DNA from: Flavobacteriales bacterium
GTDB lineage: Bacteria > Bacteroidota > Bacteroidia > Flavobacteriales > CAJXXR01
Direction of reading: 5' to 3'
NCBI GenBank assembly: GCA_025210805.1
Contig: JAOAQX010000028.1
Location: 124,001-188,000, forward strand
DNA length: 64,000 bases
The position numbers and the translations under genes were made by a program. Positions within the stretch are counted from its first letter, which is position 1. The number at the start of each line of letters is the position of its first letter. Under the pieces are notes generated by a model. That model did no database searches. It had not been told where the DNA came from and was given only the letters and a program-made list of their open reading frames with translations. Below are positions 8,899-18,004 of this stretch, piece by piece.

Positions 8899-10068
8899 AT
8901 GAAAAAATTTTTATGTTCTGCATCATTATTGATTGCAGCATCAGCTTCCGCTCAGTTTACCCACACTTTGGATAGTGTCCGAACAAATATAACGGTGGAT
9001 ATTAATGGATCACAAACAAACGTTATTAATGTAAATCATTTTACTTATCAAGGTAACCAAGTAGAAGATATGCAACTATTAGTTACGCAAGGACAAGCAC
9101 AGGTGCGAGAAATAGAAGGTGTTTTTGTATATGCCAATAATGAAACCACAGTTTATTATATGGAAAATATTCCAAATTCTACGGTTAAGGATACCACAGC
9201 TTCTTTTAGAAATGTCTATGATCAAAACAATCGATTAACGGAGCATCATCTTCAAGTAGGACAAGCAGGAGCGGACCTTATAAACACCCAAAAATTTGTT
9301 TATGATTACAATGCACAAGGTTTAGTAAGTAAGATAACAACATATACTACTTATTTTAATCCTCCACAGGCATTACAAACGACCAATTTTCACTACGGAA
9401 GTGGGGGAAGGATAGATTCTATAATTGAAGAAAATAGTATTTTACAGAATGCAGAGAAAAAAATAGAATACGACTATGATAATGCAGGAGCTTTAACTAC
9501 TCAAAGGTTTTATAATATAGGCTCACTCAGTACTTGGGATTTATCTGAAGAAATTAGTTACACATATCAAGGGAATGAAATTAATAGACTGTTTAAGATT
9601 TTTACGAATGGTGTTCAAACCCAGTCAAAAAAAGAAAAATATCAAACAAATAATTTTCTTATGAGCAATGTGCTTTCAGCAATTAACTTGTTCGATCCGT
9701 ATAACTATAGACTGTTTTTACCTGAAAAGGCAATTTCAACTTTAGAAACGAAAGTTGATAAAAATAATAATGGAAATTGGACAGATGAGGGACAAGCATT
9801 TTATTATTATAATCAAAATTTCTCAGTTGATAAAAATGCCATAAAAATTGCGGATATTTATTTTCAAACGAATTCAAAAACTCTGCAAATTGAGAATTTA
9901 GAAAATTCCAGTAATCTTTCAATCCACAATATCGCAGGTCAAACTCTAGCTATTTATGGTAGTATTAATAATCATAAGGAAATAGATCTTTCCATGATGC
10001 CAGCGGGAGTTTATATGGTACACTTACAAAATAAAAATGGTCAACAGATTTTAAAGATAAAAATTTAA
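8899..10068 (+). CDS. Secreted protein with T9SS type A sorting domain
   Basis: A 389-residue exported protein. The start at 8899 gives a clean signal peptide (MKKFLCSASLLIAASASAQ); an upstream in-frame TTG at 8875 would only add eight residues before it. The middle (residues about 20-300) contains loosely repeated Tyr-rich strands such as FVYDYNAQG and YDYDNAGAL, as in YD-type cell-surface proteins. The last 75 residues fit the type A T9SS C-terminal domain: LSIHNIAGQ, a DLSMMPAGVYMVHL block and a final ILKIKI. It should therefore cross the outer membrane through the gliding/PorSS machinery. Its ligand or activity is unknown. Confidence 0.85.
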   Translation: MKKFLCSASLLIAASASAQFTHTLDSVRTNITVDINGSQTNVINVNHFTYQGNQVEDMQLLVTQGQAQVREIEGVFVYANNETTVYYMENIPNSTVKDTTASFRNVYDQNNRLTEHHLQVGQAGADLINTQKFVYDYNAQGLVSKITTYTTYFNPPQALQTTNFHYGSGGRIDSIIEENSILQNAEKKIEYDYDNAGALTTQRFYNIGSLSTWDLSEEISYTYQGNEINRLFKIFTNGVQTQSKKEKYQTNNFLMSNVLSAINLFDPYNYRLFLPEKAISTLETKVDKNNNGNWTDEGQAFYYYNQNFSVDKNAIKIADIYFQTNSKTLQIENLENSSNLSIHNIAGQTLAIYGSINNHKEIDLSMMPAGVYMVHLQNKNGQQILKIKI

Positions 10069-10087
10069 TCTTTGTAATTCTGAAATC

Positions 10088-10129
10088 AAAAAAAAGCCTC
10101 AAATTCTAATGAATTTGAGGCTTTTTTTT
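10088..10129. terminator. Bidirectional terminator
   Basis: AAAAAGCCTCAAATTC, loop TAAT, GAATTTGAGGCTTTTTTTT forms a long perfect stem with A and T runs on both sides. It lies between the convergent T9SS protein gene and the TerB-like gene, so it can serve both. Confidence 0.88.
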
Positions 10130-10150
10130 GATCTAAAAGTATATGGGTTT

Positions 10151-10585
10151 CTAAAATCCCAGTTTTCTATTAGTTTCTTTGTCATCTGTAGTCATGATGT
10201 TGATTCCAAGATTTTTACCAATCAAATCATGAAGTTGTTTTTCGCTATCAGAAAAACGACCATCTGTAACAGCTATATCTCTAAGGTCTGATAAAATATC
10301 TTTACGAGTATTGAGATCCAAATCTTGAACTTTTCCCAATCCTTCTGATACTTGCATCAATAGTTGGTATTTTTCTTCATCTGTTTTAAGCGAGTTATAC
10401 CAGTTGGTACTTTCCATCATGATTTTATTAAAAACATGAATATTATTAAAATCAACTTTAAACCATTTTGCTGCCTTTTTTTGTATTTCTGCACCTTCTT
10501 CTTCGGTTACTTTTCGGTCAGTAAGATGTGCATAACCTAAATAAAGCACAAATAAATAATGGTAAACTGATACTTCTTGTTGCAT
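10151..10585 (-). CDS. TerB-like protein
   Basis: A 144-residue all-helical protein. DIAVTDGRFSDSEKQLHDLIGKNLGI near residues 107-132 is the TerB/DjlA-type acidic helix pair, and an earlier copy LTDRKVTEEEGAEIQ is at about residues 21-35. The family binds metal in tellurite-resistance systems, but most stand-alone members have no known role. No other ter genes are nearby. It is transcribed divergently from rfbC, with the two start regions about 65 bases apart. Confidence 0.68.
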   Translation of the reverse strand: MQQEVSVYHYLFVLYLGYAHLTDRKVTEEEGAEIQKKAAKWFKVDFNNIHVFNKIMMESTNWYNSLKTDEEKYQLLMQVSEGLGKVQDLDLNTRKDILSDLRDIAVTDGRFSDSEKQLHDLIGKNLGINIMTTDDKETNRKLGF

Positions 10586-10651
10586 AATTCTTATTTTTGG
10601 TTGTCCAAATATACTATTTCGTCTTGGATAAAACGAAAGACTTACAAACGT

Positions 10652-11194
10652 ATGACAATCAAGAATTGCACCATAGCTGGCTTAAAGATTATAGAACCCA
10701 AAGTATTTGAGGATTCTAGAGGATATTTCTTTGAATCTTTTAGTAAGCACAAACTAGCAGAGGCTGGAATAAAAGAAGAATTTTTACAAGATAATCAGTC
10801 GCTTTCACAAAAAGGAGTTTTGAGAGGTTTACATTTTCAGAAGCCTCCATTTGCTCAAAGTAAACTAGTGAGAGTAATAAAAGGAAGTGTCTTGGATGTA
10901 GCAGTAGATTTGCGAAAAAAATCGCCAACTTATGGAGCTCATTTTAAGATTGTACTATCCGAGGAGAATAAGACACAGCTCTATATACCCAAAGGTTTTG
11001 CTCATGGTTTTCTTACCTTAGAACCTGATACTATATTTTCTTATAAATGTGGAGATTATTACCACAAAGAATCAGAAGATGCACTTTTTTGGAATGATCC
11101 TATACTCGGAATAGACTGGGGAATAGAAGATCCTTTAGTTTCTGAAAAAGACCAAATAGTCTCCTCTTTTAAAGATTTTGTTTCACCATTTTAG
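10652..11194 (+). CDS. rfbC: dTDP-4-dehydrorhamnose 3,5-epimerase
   Basis: A 180-residue cupin enzyme that makes dTDP-4-keto-L-rhamnose. I chose ATG 10652 (MTIKNCTIAGL) over an upstream ATG at 10577, which overlaps the divergent gene; this gives the usual RmlC length. Motifs are DSRGYFFESF, VLRGLHFQ with the active-site His, KGFAHGFLTL and DPLVSEKD. The other dTDP-rhamnose genes (rfbA, B, D) are not in the window. The folP ATG lies 7 bases past the rfbC stop, so the two are linked. Confidence 0.93.
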   Translation: MTIKNCTIAGLKIIEPKVFEDSRGYFFESFSKHKLAEAGIKEEFLQDNQSLSQKGVLRGLHFQKPPFAQSKLVRVIKGSVLDVAVDLRKKSPTYGAHFKIVLSEENKTQLYIPKGFAHGFLTLEPDTIFSYKCGDYYHKESEDALFWNDPILGIDWGIEDPLVSEKDQIVSSFKDFVSPF

Positions 11195-11201
11195 GTCACT
11201 T

Positions 11202-12047
11202 ATGATAGAGAAAATATCCGACTTGAGTATCAATTGTCAAGGACAATTATTGAGTTTTGAACAAGCCAAAGTAATGGGGATTTTAAATATTACCCCAGAT
11301 TCTTTCTATGAAGCAAGTAGAGCAACACAAATAAAGGATATTCTTTGTCATATAGAAAAAATGGTAAACGAAGGGGTGGATATTGTAGATATCGGAGCCA
11401 TGTCCTCTCGTCCAGGAGCAAAAATTATTTCGGCACAGGAAGAAATATCGAGAATTCAAGAACCTTTAGAGGCTATCTTTAAAGAATTTCCGAAGCTTAT
11501 TTGCAGTATTGATACCGTGTATCCAGAAACGGCAACTTTTGCCGTAGAAAATGGAGTTTCGATCATTAATGATATTTCGGGAGATCAATGGAACCAAGGG
11601 ATGTTTGACGTGATTGCTAAACTGCAAGTGCCATATATCCTTATGCACAGTAAGGGGAGGCCACAGGATATGCAGAATCAAACAGATTATGCTCATTTAA
11701 TGGATGAGCTGATTTATTTTTTCTCAGAAAAAATCAATAAATTACAGGCTCTTGGAGTCAATGATATTTTGATTGATCCTGGTTTTGGGTTTGCCAAAAC
11801 TTTAGATCAAAACTTTGAATTACTCAAGAAATTAGAAGTTTTTTCGATGTTTGATTTGCCAATTTTAGTAGGACTTTCAAGAAAATCTATGTTGTATAAT
11901 TTTCTTGATATTGAGGCTAAAGAAGCCTTGAATGCTACCAGTGTAGCACATTTTCAAGCATTGATAAACGGAGCGAATATTCTAAGGGCTCATGATGTGA
12001 AAGAGGCCAAAGAATGTATTTTACTTTATGATAAAATGAACAAGTGA
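11202..12047 (+). CDS. folP: Dihydropteroate synthase
   Basis: A 281-residue TIM-barrel enzyme that joins p-aminobenzoate to dihydropterin pyrophosphate in folate synthesis and is the sulfonamide target. GILNITPDSF is the pterin/pyrophosphate loop; VDIGAMSSRPGA, NDISGD, LIDPGFGFAKT and GLSRKSML are the other conserved blocks. I used ATG 11202; a start at 11178 would overlap rfbC. The stop overlaps the GTG start of cdaA (GTGA at 12044), so translation of the two is coupled. Confidence 0.94.
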   Translation: MIEKISDLSINCQGQLLSFEQAKVMGILNITPDSFYEASRATQIKDILCHIEKMVNEGVDIVDIGAMSSRPGAKIISAQEEISRIQEPLEAIFKEFPKLICSIDTVYPETATFAVENGVSIINDISGDQWNQGMFDVIAKLQVPYILMHSKGRPQDMQNQTDYAHLMDELIYFFSEKINKLQALGVNDILIDPGFGFAKTLDQNFELLKKLEVFSMFDLPILVGLSRKSMLYNFLDIEAKEALNATSVAHFQALINGANILRAHDVKEAKECILLYDKMNK

Positions 12048-12814
12048 ATTTTTTAGATTTCGACATATTAGATATCATAGATATATTTTTGGTAAGCTTA
12101 CTCATTTATCAGCTTTATAAATTAGTAAGAAATACTGTTGCTATAAAAATTCTGATAGGAATAGGCGCCATTTATATCCTATGGAAAGTCGTCGAAATTC
12201 TTAAAATGGATTTGTTGTCTGAGATTTTAGGCCAATTTATTGGAGTAGGAGTTATTGCTATCATTATTGTGTTCCAACAAGAAATACGACGGTTTCTACT
12301 CATTTTAGGAAACAAATCCTTTAGTGGTAGAAGACGTTTTTTTAATAAAATTCAAAACCTTCAAAAGGAAAATCAAAAGCAAAATATTAATAAAATTGTA
12401 GATGCTTCATTCAATATGTCTAGAACCAAAACAGGAGGGCTTATTGTACTTCAAGGGGGTTCCGATTTATCGGATATTATTGAAAGCGGAAAAAAAATAG
12501 ATGCAGTGATTTCTAGGGAACTTATTGAAACCATTTTCTATAAAAACAATCCGCTACATGATGGTGCCATGATCATTCATAACGGGAAAATAGTGGCAGC
12601 TTCCTGTATTCTTCCCATGAGTGAAAGGCTTGATATAAAATCTAGCTACGGAACACGCCACCGTGCAGCATTGGGAATTAGCGAAACTACGGATGCCATC
12701 ACTCTTGTGATTTCTGAAGAAACAGGACTTATTAGTCTTACCGAAAAGGGACAGTTTATTACAGATTTATCAGAGATTGAGATTAAGCAAAGATTGTTGG
12801 CTAGTTTAGAGTAG
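12044..12814 (+). CDS. cdaA: Diadenylate cyclase CdaA
   Basis: A 256-residue membrane enzyme that makes c-di-AMP from two ATP. Three hydrophobic helices occupy residues about 10-85, followed by the DAC domain with the two signature motifs LHDGAMII and RHRAALGISE. The GTG start overlaps the folP stop. No cdaR or glmM partner follows. In other bacteria c-di-AMP controls potassium and osmolyte transport and wall homeostasis; targets here are not visible. Confidence 0.93.
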   Translation: MNFLDFDILDIIDIFLVSLLIYQLYKLVRNTVAIKILIGIGAIYILWKVVEILKMDLLSEILGQFIGVGVIAIIIVFQQEIRRFLLILGNKSFSGRRRFFNKIQNLQKENQKQNINKIVDASFNMSRTKTGGLIVLQGGSDLSDIIESGKKIDAVISRELIETIFYKNNPLHDGAMIIHNGKIVAASCILPMSERLDIKSSYGTRHRAALGISETTDAITLVISEETGLISLTEKGQFITDLSEIEIKQRLLASLE

Positions 12815-13248
12815 TCTTTTGAATTAGGTTGAGGTTTTCAAAATATTGATATTTAATGTTTAAATTTATTGTTATAAATGAATCATTATGAGGTTTTGTA
12901 AGAAATTATAGATCAAAATGTAATTTTTCTACAATCTCATCACTCAATGCTTGTAGAAGGTTCTATTTTTATAAAACAAAGCTGAAATTTATTTATTAGC
13001 ACTACTTGCTTCATTTTGAATCCTCAATCTTGTGAAAAGGGAAGTATTAAAGGAAACAAGAAATTCAATATGAAAAAGTATGCTTTGACCATGATGGAAA
13101 TCAGGAAGGATCAGATAATGATTAAATGATTTTAAATTCCCTTAACAACCAATTTTATAAAATGTAGGTTGTTAAGGGTTTGTTTATTAGTTCTATAAGC
13201 TTGTAAAGTAATTGTTGGAAATTCATAAACTTAACTAGGGAGTGTCTT
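12815..13248. other. Gene-free gap of 434 bases
   Basis: No convincing ORF on either strand. A short open stretch near 13065-13126 reads FDHDGNQEGSDND before a stop, which could be the worn end of an old gene, but nothing upstream stays open. The only firm structure is the hairpin at 13139-13178. Confidence 0.5.
13139..13186 (+). terminator. Hairpin with perfect 12-bp stem
   Basis: CCCTTAACAACC (13139-13150) pairs with GGTTGTTAAGGG (13167-13178) across a 16-base loop and is followed by a T-rich run. It reads best as a plus-strand terminator but lies over 300 bases past cdaA. It is also downstream of the convergent sensor kinase gene and could serve that too. Confidence 0.6.
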
Positions 13249-15978
13249 TCAATCAATAATGTCATTTTCTTTATCAAAACGATCTTTATCTGATGGGTAA
13301 AAACCGAATTTCGATTTGAAAACCTTCGCAAAATAATGAGAACTAGGGATTCCGACTTTATTACGCACTTCATAAATTTTGAAATTTCCGCTTTTCAATA
13401 ATGCGTATGCATTTCTCATTCTAATCTCTTGAATAAGCTTATTAGGAGTTAATCCACTTTCTTTTTTGATGAGTCTTCTTAGTTGACTTTCACTATAGAA
13501 CATTTCAACAGCTAAATCTTTTACCGTGAATTCATGATTGCTGATGTTTTTTTGAATGATTCTGATGGTTCTGTCGAGAATGGAATCATCATTTGAAGGT
13601 TCCAAATTTGAAAGGTTAAAACTTAAGCTTTTTGCTCTTGAATTCGTGAAATTTTTAATAACATTTTCTATTCGGATTAACAATTCCCGTTTATCAAAAG
13701 GTTTAGTCATATAGTCTTGAACTCCAAATTTGTATGCTTGTATCCTTAACTCCATATTTGTAGAACCAGAAACAATAATAAGTGGAGTTTGAATTCTATT
13801 TGACACCACATATTTTTGTACCTCCATTCCTGAATTGTCAGGTAATTTTAGATCACAAAGAATACAATCAAATTCATTTTTCTGAATTTGGAGTATTGCC
13901 TCTTCTACTGTGGTACAGATGTTTAATTGATAATTATACATAATTAATTGATAAAATTCAATCAGATCAATATTGTCTTCAATAATTAGAATTTTATTCT
14001 TTGTAGCTTTATTCACTATTTTTGGAGTATCATTCTGTAGATTATTAAAGATCATATTGTGATTCTCGTTTTTGTGTTGGCTTGTTTCTAGAGGTAGTTC
14101 AATGATACATTCAACACCTTCTTGTGTGTTATAAATATCTATTTTCCCATCAATCTCAAGAATTATTTTTCTAGTCAAATATAGACCCAACCCTTGTGAG
14201 GTATCACTTGTTTTAGCACCTTTAAAATTCTTTTGGAATACTTTTTTTAAGTCTTCTTTAGCTATATTTTTTCCATGATTTTTAACAATAAACTGAGTTT
14301 TTTCCTTAGAGACATTGATGTTTACTAAAATTTGATTTTCATTAAAACTATGCTTAATTGCATTGGAAATAATATTAGAAAGTACAATGTTTAATTTTTG
14401 CGGAGTGAAATTTATTTGAGTGAAATCTGAGCAATTACTGGTGAAAATTATTTCAATATTTTTTGAGGATAAAGCAGTTTGGTAGCCATTAATAATTCTC
14501 TTGAAAAAATCATTGATTGGTATGAATTCAAATTTTTCTGAATGCTCCTTAAATCCGTCTTTGGAATAGGAAATTAAGTTATCAATATTTTCTTTTAGTC
14601 TTTCTACTGATTTTTTTGTTATTTGATTACTGCTTTTTGAATTTTGATTATTGAAAGAATTTGTTATTAATGTAATCGGTGTTTTTATTTCATGTGTTAG
14701 AACTTCCAAAAACTCATTTTTTAATACATTTTTCTTCGTTTCTTTTGCAAGTTTGACCTGTATTTCTTCAAATTCCTTCTTTTGAACTTTGTGCCATCGG
14801 ACGATAATTACAACAAGTGAAATAAGTATTAATGTTGCGATAAGTAATGTATATTTATTGGTTTTCGATTGAGCTTTCTTATTATTTATTTTTTCTTTTT
14901 CATAATTGATGATTTTATTACTTAAGGCATCTTCTTTATTTTTTTCTAAGAGTTTCGTGTACTTGGAAAGATAGTATAAGGCAGAATCGGAATTTAAATC
15001 TAAATGAATATAATACTGAAGTCTATAACTGTAGATTGGATTTTCAAATAAAGGTAATTTATTATAAACTTCACGATATTTTGAGTATAAGTTGAGGGCT
15101 TCTTTATCAGCACCTGTGTCAAAATAATACGTTAAAAGTAGTAGGAAAAATTGCTCTTTAAATTTGGGGTGTATTTTTTGATTTTCAAGAATAAATTTTA
15201 TTTCTGTTGGAGCATGATGTTTTAATGAATCATTAGAGAGTAAGTGATTCATTTTTATTAAATTACTTTTATGAAAGAAATAGGCTCCAGATGGGAGATC
15301 GACATAGAACAAAGAAGAATCTAATGAACTTATTTTCTCTATTAGATCATTAGCTAGCATGCTTTTATTGACAAAAAAATGGTAATGATGAAGTTTTTTT
15401 AACTGAGTTTTGTGCGCGGCTCTTAATTGTTCTTGCTTAAGAAAATTTTCTTTGGCTGAAACAGTATCTTGTTGTGAAATAAAATACATTGTTAAGTTAT
15501 TGATTGCCACATATTCCTTAATTGGACTGTTTAATTCTTGAGCATATTTTATTACTTTTTGAAAGTACATTTTCGCCACAGCAGGTTCACTGACAAAACT
15601 GATGGCAAGTAAGTTACTGAAACCATACTTATAATACTTGTGCTCCAAACTGTCTGCAAGTTTTAAACCTTTGAATAATGTTTCACGTTGTACTTCTAGG
15701 GGTTTGCTGTGAACTTTGGAAGCTTTTCCTTTTAAATAATAATAGCAAATTTTTGATTCTATAGCTATTTTAGTGTTGTCAATTAATTCTTTGCTGAGAT
15801 TTATATAGTAATAGGTAGAATCATTGTTTGAATATAAATGCTTTTCAATATTGGAGAGGTAATAGTCAATTTCCTTCTTTTTTGAATACTTATAAGATGT
15901 ATTATATTCTTGTGCATTGAGGTTGAGAAAAAGTGCTGCCGTAAGAATAATTGCGAGTATGTATTTAGAGTTTTTCAT
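13249..15978 (-). CDS. Hybrid sensor histidine kinase / response regulator / AraC-type activator
   Basis: A 909-residue one-protein signalling system. A signal peptide (residues 1-22) leads a helical TPR-like periplasmic domain (about 30-365) and one membrane helix (376-394). The kinase core has His429 in LTHEIKTP, Asn539 in NAIKH and the GLGLYLTRK G-box. A receiver domain (662-775) has Asp709 and Lys759; an AraC-type helix-turn-helix ends the protein (about 800-905). This order matches Bacteroidota hybrid two-component systems, but the sensor is TPR-like rather than the Reg_prop/YYY propeller type of sugar-sensing members. It is divergent from the secreted protein gene at 16257, an obvious candidate target. 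Confidence 0.92.
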   Translation of the reverse strand: MKNSKYILAIILTAALFLNLNAQEYNTSYKYSKKKEIDYYLSNIEKHLYSNNDSTYYYINLSKELIDNTKIAIESKICYYYLKGKASKVHSKPLEVQRETLFKGLKLADSLEHKYYKYGFSNLLAISFVSEPAVAKMYFQKVIKYAQELNSPIKEYVAINNLTMYFISQQDTVSAKENFLKQEQLRAAHKTQLKKLHHYHFFVNKSMLANDLIEKISSLDSSLFYVDLPSGAYFFHKSNLIKMNHLLSNDSLKHHAPTEIKFILENQKIHPKFKEQFFLLLLTYYFDTGADKEALNLYSKYREVYNKLPLFENPIYSYRLQYYIHLDLNSDSALYYLSKYTKLLEKNKEDALSNKIINYEKEKINNKKAQSKTNKYTLLIATLILISLVVIIVRWHKVQKKEFEEIQVKLAKETKKNVLKNEFLEVLTHEIKTPITLITNSFNNQNSKSSNQITKKSVERLKENIDNLISYSKDGFKEHSEKFEFIPINDFFKRIINGYQTALSSKNIEIIFTSNCSDFTQINFTPQKLNIVLSNIISNAIKHSFNENQILVNINVSKEKTQFIVKNHGKNIAKEDLKKVFQKNFKGAKTSDTSQGLGLYLTRKIILEIDGKIDIYNTQEGVECIIELPLETSQHKNENHNMIFNNLQNDTPKIVNKATKNKILIIEDNIDLIEFYQLIMYNYQLNICTTVEEAILQIQKNEFDCILCDLKLPDNSGMEVQKYVVSNRIQTPLIIVSGSTNMELRIQAYKFGVQDYMTKPFDKRELLIRIENVIKNFTNSRAKSLSFNLSNLEPSNDDSILDRTIRIIQKNISNHEFTVKDLAVEMFYSESQLRRLIKKESGLTPNKLIQEIRMRNAYALLKSGNFKIYEVRNKVGIPSSHYFAKVFKSKFGFYPSDKDRFDKENDIID

Positions 15979-16256
15979 AATGCAATAATAGGTAATAAAC
16001 TCAATAAGAATACAATCTGATAGAACATAAAACAGTCTTTAATGAACAAAAAATGAGCTATTGTTAAAAAAATAATACTGTTATACATGTATTAAGGGTT
16101 GTATTTAGAACAAAATATAAGCATAAAGGAAAATAAAAATGCCATTTTTAAATTTGTTTCAGTTTTTCACTGATTCTTATTTCATATTTGTAATGTTTTA
16201 TTTTTAAGCCAGAAAGGCACTATTTACTCATCAAACTATAAAATCGCGTTATCAAA

Positions 16257-17876
16257 ATGAAACTAAGCACAAAAACTGTATCATTAGCTCTAGTATTTTA
16301 TCTATCTGGGTTATTGATGGCAATAGGACAGGTTGGAATAGGAACAATAACACCAGATGTTTCCTCTAAATTAGATATTACTGCCACAGATAAAGGATTA
16401 CTTATACCAAGAGTGTCTTTAACGGGTAGTAATGATGTTACTACTATTGCAAATCCTTCAACAAGTTTATTGGTATTCAACACTGCTACGGTAGGAGATA
16501 TATCACCTGGCTTCTATTTTTATGATGGAAGTAAATGGCAACCTTTTGCTACAGGAGCAGGTGGAGCTTCTAAATGGACAAATGACAATGCAAATTCTTT
16601 AGTTAAATTGACTAATTTATCTGATGGATCTACTTCAAGGCCTGTTAATAATGGTATTTATATTCATGATAATGGATATTTTGGGATTAATAATATTCCA
16701 GAATCTATGTTTCATTTAGAAAGTAATAGTCATCCTTTAACAAATGGAAAACCATTAGCACAAATAATTAATTCTAGTTCAAGTACAGCAAGAGCAGGAG
16801 GTTTATTGGTTCAGGGGGGGAATAATAATCAAAATAGTTATGAATTTCAAACACTTGATAAACATGGTAATATCGATTTTATTATTGACGGTCTAGGTAA
16901 TGTGGGTATTGGAAATGAAACACCCTTAGCTTCTTTGGATATTGTTGGAGGTTTAAACGCAGGAAGATCACTAAGAGTGAAGCATAATTCAGTTTCGAAA
17001 TCGAATGGGGTTTATACCTTTGAAATTGATAATTCAAATCATACATCTAATCTAAGTGAATCAGGGGCATTTAAAGTAGATGTTAATTCGGGTAGAGCAT
17101 TTACGATAAATGGAAATGGTAACGTAGGTGTTGGAACCTCTACACCCACCTTTGGTAAAATGCAGATAGAAGGTAATGCTGCAGGTGTATTCTATAGTAA
17201 TCTTTCCTTGTCAAAAGTTGACGGTTCTAAAACTTCTTTTTTGAATTTTGCAATAGGTAGATCTTATGCCTCAGGTTTTCCTGGCGTGGATACTTTTGCT
17301 TACTCTACTATCCATGTTGCAGGTTCTGGTGGAGCTGCAAATGTGGGTGTACTAGGCTTTGCATATAATTTGGTTGAAGTATACCGATTCAGTGAGTCCT
17401 CTGCAGTTTTTAATGGCAAATTGGGTTTAGGTGGAGTTGAGCCAATGGAAACACTGCACATTGATGCACATGGTGACAGTCTTCAAATTGACAATCTTGC
17501 AGGTAGTGGTAATTTATTGGGTATTGATGATAATGGGAAAGTAACCAAAACCACAGCAACTAGTGTTTTAAAAGTAATTAGTACATCGGGTAGTCATTCT
17601 TGTGCTCCTACAGATGAGGTGGTTATATTAAATATTGATCCTGTAACTAATGGAGGAATAACAACAGGAACAGTTAACCTAAATCCTAATCCAAAAACGG
17701 GGCAATTTATTACAATAAAAAAGCGTGATGCTACAGCTAACCCACTCACAATTAATCTGACTAACGGTTATACATTAGAAGATGATGTAACTACAGTTAT
17801 TACGATGTCCGTAGCCTATCAATACATCAAATTGGTTTTTGATGGAGACGATTGGGTAGTTATTGGAAAAGGTTAA
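16257..17876 (+). CDS. Secreted repetitive surface protein of the VGIGTxTP type
   Basis: A 539-residue exported protein: signal peptide at residues 1-25, then VGIGTITPDVSSKLDI directly after cleavage. Related motifs recur (GINNIPESMFHLES, GIGNETPLASLDIVG, GVGTSTPTFGKMQIEG, GLGGVEPMETLHIDA), each about one beta-strand hairpin long, with Gly/Asn/Ser-rich spacers. Such repeats are common in Bacteroidota surface and tail-fibre-like proteins. The last 100 residues are a distinct beta-rich domain without a recognisable T9SS tail. It is divergent from a hybrid sensor regulator. Function is unknown; adhesion or a structural role is a guess. Confidence 0.75.
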   Translation: MKLSTKTVSLALVFYLSGLLMAIGQVGIGTITPDVSSKLDITATDKGLLIPRVSLTGSNDVTTIANPSTSLLVFNTATVGDISPGFYFYDGSKWQPFATGAGGASKWTNDNANSLVKLTNLSDGSTSRPVNNGIYIHDNGYFGINNIPESMFHLESNSHPLTNGKPLAQIINSSSSTARAGGLLVQGGNNNQNSYEFQTLDKHGNIDFIIDGLGNVGIGNETPLASLDIVGGLNAGRSLRVKHNSVSKSNGVYTFEIDNSNHTSNLSESGAFKVDVNSGRAFTINGNGNVGVGTSTPTFGKMQIEGNAAGVFYSNLSLSKVDGSKTSFLNFAIGRSYASGFPGVDTFAYSTIHVAGSGGAANVGVLGFAYNLVEVYRFSESSAVFNGKLGLGGVEPMETLHIDAHGDSLQIDNLAGSGNLLGIDDNGKVTKTTATSVLKVISTSGSHSCAPTDEVVILNIDPVTNGGITTGTVNLNPNPKTGQFITIKKRDATANPLTINLTNGYTLEDDVTTVITMSVAYQYIKLVFDGDDWVVIGKG

Positions 17877-17901
17877 TAAATTTTGTCTAACGTTCCGATC
17901 T

Positions 17902-17936
17902 AAAAAGGGTTGCACTATAAATGCAACTCTTTTTTT
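17902..17936 (+). terminator. Terminator after the surface protein gene
   Basis: AAAAAGGGTTGCA and TGCAACTCTTTTTTT form a stem with a 7-base loop and a T run, 26 bases after the stop. Confidence 0.82.
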
Positions 17937-17971
17937 TAGAACCAGATACTAGATGTCAATTAATGAATAAA

Positions 17972-18004
17972 AAAACAAAACCCAATTTATTTTAAAAATT
18001 GGGT
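17972..18004 (-). terminator. Terminator at the end of the polysaccharide locus
   Basis: On the minus strand ACCCAATTT and AAATTGGGT (18004-17996 with 17988-17980) form a stem followed by TTTGTTTTTTT. The stem includes the last codons of the LOG gene, so termination is placed right at the stop. Confidence 0.75.

Noticed and set aside
10577-10651. Longer N-terminus for rfbC
   Set aside because: It would overlap the divergent TerB-like start, and the family start matches ATG 10652.
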